NCBI GenBank assembly: GCA_001969505.1
Contig: LSSK01000952.1
Span: 1 to 44,084 of the forward strand
Direction: 5' to 3'
Length of the DNA stretch: 44,084 nucleotides
Origin: Zancudomyces culisetae
Taxonomy: Eukaryota; Kickxellomycota; Harpellomycetes; Harpellales; Legeriomycetaceae
Shown here: positions 40,295-44,084 of the stretch, in pieces
Layout of the letters: each line of letters opens with the position of its first letter
Numbering within the stretch: the stretch's first letter is position 1
Notes under the pieces: model-generated
The model's database searches: none
What the model was told of the DNA's origin: nothing
What the model saw: the letters and a program-made list of their open reading frames with translations, nothing else
Position numbers and translations under genes: made by a program

Positions 40295-42516
40295 CTACAT
40301 TTTATCCTGGATTACTCGTCGGAAGACTCTAATCCATGTCGGACAGTCTCTACTTTTGTCCTGTTCCAGCACCCTTTCATCGACTGGATATGAATGTTTC
40401 TTTAGATTCTCGATTTCCTATTTAATTTAAAGTTTTTGATTTATTTTTTTTTCATTCGAGAACATCCCTTAAAGCACATGAATAACCAATGATGTATGAA
40501 TAATAAATGGCAAATGTCTCATCCTCAAATGTAGAATTGTTAGTATTAATAATGAAAGTGTGGTATTTACATCATGTAGTCTGTTTCGAAAGTCTGGGTT
40601 TGTTGAAACAATCGTTAGCTGGGCCTCCAAGTCTCGAGAATAGGAACGCTGTCCAAAGTTTGATGACCCAATAATTGTCATTACGGGTGTTTCTTGGTCA
40701 AAGTAGCACCACACACCTATTTACCGATATTAATGTTAGTACTCGTAGTTGTAGTTGTAGTTGTAAAATACTTTAAACCTTGAATCTCCCTCATAGTACG
40801 GCCGCTTGAAAAATAACCTGCTATCAAGTAAATAACACCCACAAAAAAATATATATCTGATAAACGAATAAATGAATAGATAGATAAATAAATAGAAGCC
40901 GACAAACCTTTTCCGTGGTACGACCACCCGTCGCGAGAGTACTCGCGGATTTTTACCGCGTCGCTTCTATTGACCCTGGAAAGATGTTTTAAAAACTCTA
41001 ACTCAAAAAGCGAATATGTGTTTGGGATATGGCGAGATACACCTTTTGCTCCAAAAAATCCACAAGCTTGGGGTGAGGCAACTAGAAAGTTAAAAGTGGA
41101 CTTGCAAGCTAGGATTGCATCAATATGGATTCTTGCAAAGTTAAAGTACGCAGAAGTTACCTCAGTCTTGCAGATGGTGGACGGTTTATCATGTTTGGCA
41201 AGTTGTAAAGAATACTCTTTGATTGCTCTAAATAGTTTTTGGATATATTTCTGATCTTGGTGAATTCCTAATGGCGCCATTTGGATGGTTGATACCACAA
41301 AAGTGTAATCACCAGTGTATTCTTTGGAAGATTCGGACCGAGTCTGTAACTTTTGCATGGGATAATCGTCTGTTTGAGAGCGCTGAATTCCAGCTCCAAC
41401 ACCAACACCAACACCAACACCAGATCCGTTCTCCATTGTGAAAATATTTGTACTTGCAGTGTTTTTGTTCCACTTTTCTATAAAGTTGATCATAATTTGA
41501 TATGCGTATTTTTTGAACTTTCGTGGTCTTTTTACAGGGTCTGGACAGTCTTTATCGTTCAGCACCAAACTAAATCGATCATTCGCGTTAAAGGTATCAG
41601 AGTGAGCCTGATTGAGTACTAGTCTATACGAAAATCTAGAGATACCGTCAATTAGCTCTATTAGATAATCTGCAACTTGAGGTGCCTCTTCAAACTGAAA
41701 GTATCGATCCTGGCGATTGGTAAAGTAGTCCTTGTTTAGGTTCGCCCCCGTCATGATGACATTGGAGTCGCATATGTACGCTTTAATATGTTGAACTCCA
41801 ACTGTTTCGTTAATCCGTTCTGGGTATATCCTCTTTTTGATTCCTGCCAGCTTTGGTGTATGGTACAAAAATATGCTTACTCGGTCGGCTCCATGTTTCT
41901 CTATGAGTCTCGATATTTCTGCCGCAGAGCTTGTTAATCCCGTTTCACCCCTTTCCGGTCTTGTTCCGCGCAAACAATCCTCAAGAATCGTAACTTTTAG
42001 ACTCTCGTTGTTGTCTAATGCTGTTGAAATCGTTTCAATCAATTCCTTTTCACTACTCCCTATATAAAGCGTACTCAAATACACACGCTCTTTTGCTTCA
42101 GAAATAGCCTGTTTTAGTTTTGAATAAAAATCACTAGGCTCGTAGATTATTTTTATTTTGTCGCTATCAACCATAAATCGTGGTTTGTCTTTTATAGCAT
42201 CCTCTATCGCCTTGTAAGGATCATCGGCAATATTATGGATGCTACGCGTAGATTCTATTGACTTTTTAGCACTCTCGCTTGAATCCTGGATCCTTCCAGA
42301 ATGTTGTATTTCTATTACATTTCTATCGCTATTCTCGCTCAAATTGCTGTAAAATTTACCTGACATGCTTGAAGCCAAAACACCCCCGCCGGCCAGAGCA
42401 ATTTTAAGCTTGGATTTGCTCGTAAAGTTACTTTTCGAATAGAAAGTCTTACTGAATTGGAACTCAATGGGTTTTATATTTCGTGGTCTATACCGAAACG
42501 CTCTTAATGCATACAT
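40295..42516 (-). CDS. PGS1: CDP-diacylglycerol-glycerol-3-phosphate 3-phosphatidyltransferase (PGP synthase)
   Basis: Three exons, 40908-42516, 40571-40716 and 40295-40417 (introns 191 and 153 nt; TACTAACAT sits 20 nt before the first acceptor), give 625 residues. The enzyme makes phosphatidylglycerol-phosphate, the first committed step to cardiolipin, in mitochondria. A basic N-terminus (MYALRAFRYRPRNIKP) serves import. The first HxK motif is HIKAYICDSNVIMTGANLN (His243, Lys245). The second, YHGKGVWCYFDQ...TIIGSSNFGQRS (His534, Lys536), is split by the first intron inside the Gly537 codon. YLSTLYIG and ESLKVTILEDCLRGTR are family blocks. The last exon reads EIENLKKHSYPVDERVL and ends in VFRRVIQDKM, matching the family's C-terminus. 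An insertion with a GVGVGVGVGAG repeat lies at about 370-380. Most coding is in one long exon, with the introns at the 3' end. Confidence 0.95.
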
Positions 42517-43367
42517 TGCTGAGGTGTATGTTGTTTCCTTGTTTCTGTTTTTTCAAATTATGCGTTTTGATTAAATAGGATCACTCTACTTCCTTTGATT
42601 TGATTCTGATTATAAAAGCACATTTATAATATCAAAGCTCTTTGTATTTCTCTAATCGGGCTTACAAAAAAAAAAGGAAAAAAAAACAAAAAAAAACAGA
42701 ACGGATTATCCAATGGTTTAAAACCCTCACACCCCCTCTCCCCCATCTCGCCAGAAAAATTGAGGCTCGCAGCTAATAATAATCCGCGTGAATTTTACCA
42801 TTCAACTACTCATCCCAGCCTAAGAATTTCCTATTTAATTTAGTAACAAAGAAAAGCATGTCTATTTATGTTTTCTATGCTTAATTTCTCAGTTTGGTTT
42901 GTTTACTAGAGTAGATAAATGCGAAATACTTGAATTCTGGTCTTTAACTGTGCAATCAACAATAATTAATAATTAACAGTATATAGCAGACTAGGTGGGA
43001 ATTGGAATTTTTACACCAGGCAGACTGGGCGAACAACAATTCAGGTGTTTGTTGACAGCAATTGCATTATACCTTTCCTCTACATATTATCTGCTAATAA
43101 TATATTTTGAAGGGAGAAATTCGAAAAGTTCATACTACTGAGTGGATAGTGTAAATAAAATCAAATCATCCAGAAAGAGCAAATATTCAACAAACGTACA
43201 AAATAAATGTACATGTGTGAGACACGAGCATACTAGAAATACCGAATACCAACGAAAAATTTTACAGGTTGCCCGTATAAAGTAGTATAGAAAAATAAAA
43301 CGATAAAAACGACAAAAGGAGTAATAACATTGTAACTTGAAATACTCGTTGTCAAGTCAAAAACAAC
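42517..43367. other. Divergent promoter region, PGS1 and the CAP-Gly gene
   Basis: An 851-bp spacer holding both promoters. It contains A-rich runs (42664-42700) and a pyrimidine/C-rich patch (42725-42752). No gene was seen. Confidence 0.5.
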
Positions 43368-44084
43368 ATGGACAAAAGTGGCTTTAACAGAAGGACCAGG
43401 CCCATGGAAGCAAGGCCTGGGTCGAGAACAAATAATCCCATAGCTAGCGGGATCGGTGCCAAAGGCGCTGCGAAACCAAACTCACCTATGCCAAGATTTT
43501 CAACAAGCATACAGCAAAGAGCTGGAGCAAATTCACCAGTGCCACAAACACCGCCTAACAATCAGGCATCTGGGCAAATTGCGCAGAGCGTTGAAGGCAA
43601 AAGCAAAGTTGAGGTGGGAAAACTGGTTTTAGCACAGGACAAGAAGGGTGTAGTTAGGTTTATGGGTGAGACATCCTTTTCGACGGGATTGTGGATAGGG
43701 GTAGAACTTGAAGAGCAGTTGGGTAAGAATGATGGAAGTGTACAAGGAGTTAGATATTTTGATGCAAAACCTGGCTACGGTCTATTCGTAAGAATTTCCC
43801 AGGTAAAAGTGATGCAAGAAGAAACCAATACAACGCCAACAATGGAATCTCGTAAACTCCCAAGTAAAAGAGCATCTCTAAACATGAAAAGCCCCTTGAG
43901 CTCGTTACCAATGGGTTTTACAGGAAGTTCGAATAGAATGGGAAGCACGAGTAGATTATCGGTTTCAGGAAGAAGCTCTGAGTATGACTCGAGACCATCA
44001 ACGCCACAGTCATTGATCCATAGTTCCAGCACCAGTTTAAACAGGTCAAGATCAGCCACCCCAAACATATCCTCGATTTCAGAC
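43368..44084 (+). CDS. NIP100: Dynactin p150Glued-like CAP-Gly protein, 5' part only
   Basis: Open from the ATG at 43368 to the window edge in one frame (239 codons, no stop), so the gene is truncated by the window. Residues 1-80 are basic and Pro/Ser-rich. Residues 82-148 form a CAP-Gly domain: GVVRFMGETSFSTGLWIGVEL, the microtubule/EB1-binding GKNDGS at 119-124, and GVRYFDAKPGYGLFVRISQVKV. GKNDGS rather than AKNDGS, and the GLFVR-x-SQV ending, are closer to p150Glued (dynactin) than to CLIP-170. A Ser/Arg-rich tail follows (MGSTSRLSVSGRSSEYDSRPSTPQ), as in the basic region of p150. Such proteins link dynein to microtubule plus ends and cargo. The coiled coils needed to confirm the call lie beyond the window; a CLIP or tubulin cofactor is less likely. 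Confidence 0.82.
   Translation, partial: MDKSGFNRRTRPMEARPGSRTNNPIASGIGAKGAAKPNSPMPRFSTSIQQRAGANSPVPQTPPNNQASGQIAQSVEGKSKVEVGKLVLAQDKKGVVRFMGETSFSTGLWIGVELEEQLGKNDGSVQGVRYFDAKPGYGLFVRISQVKVMQEETNTTPTMESRKLPSKRASLNMKSPLSSLPMGFTGSSNRMGSTSRLSVSGRSSEYDSRPSTPQSLIHSSSTSLNRSRSATPNISSISD

Overview
The window is nuclear DNA from a eukaryote, almost certainly a fungus with an AT-rich genome. Genes lie on both strands and are separated by long A/T-rich spacers. Many are cut by short GT...AG introns (64-209 nt) with CTAAC-like branch points. The standard genetic code fits every recognised gene. The gene set includes a stand-alone ADE8-type GAR transformylase, an MCT-like MFS carrier, a CYC2-like flavoprotein and a fungal-type membrane protein family. 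Together with an F-box/ankyrin protein and the very low GC, this fits an early-diverging 'zygomycete-grade' fungus (perhaps Kickxellomycotina/Harpellales-like). That placement is an inference of low certainty.

Layout: 0.9-6.4 kb, Mlp1/TPR nuclear-basket coiled-coil protein (minus). 7.4-9.1 kb, mitochondrial CYC2/cytochrome-b5-reductase-like flavoprotein (plus), convergent with ADE8 (minus, 9.4-10.0 kb). 10.4-11.7 kb, MFS monocarboxylate-type transporter (minus). 11.7-14.0 kb, a long spacer with unresolved coding-like fragments. 14.0-16.0 kb, six-exon DHHC palmitoyltransferase (plus), convergent with mitochondrial EF-Ts (minus, 16.2-17.3 kb). 18.47-18.54 kb, tRNA-Gln(CUG). 19.6-20.8 kb, ATP synthase gamma (four exons). 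20.8-25.4 kb, a gene-poor stretch with a small cysteine-rich signal-peptide protein, a five-exon OPA3 gene (minus) and one tentative small multi-exon gene. 25.4-28.7 kb, large F-box/ankyrin-repeat protein. 29.1-29.9 kb, two-exon multi-pass membrane protein of unknown function (minus). 30.9-32.4 kb, MAK11/PAK1IP1 WD40 protein. 32.6-33.3 kb, SFT2 (minus). 33.9-40.2 kb, an intronless 2105-residue protein with a C-terminal BTB/POZ-like region, convergent (46 bp apart) with three-exon PGS1 (minus). 43.4 kb to the end, the 5' part of a dynactin p150Glued-like CAP-Gly gene, open at the window edge.

There is no operon logic, but functions recur. Mitochondrial proteins are frequent (CYC2-like, EF-Ts, ATP3, OPA3, PGS1), followed by Golgi/membrane traffic and lipidation (SFT2, DHHC). 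Two large proteins carry domain types used by ubiquitin-ligase adaptors (F-box, BTB). The most novel items are the F-box/ankyrin protein with divergent 30-residue repeats, the 2105-aa BTB protein, the small secreted or ER-retained protein ending in KNEL, and the unknown multi-pass membrane protein. No CRISPR array, intact transposon, virus or toxin gene was recognised.
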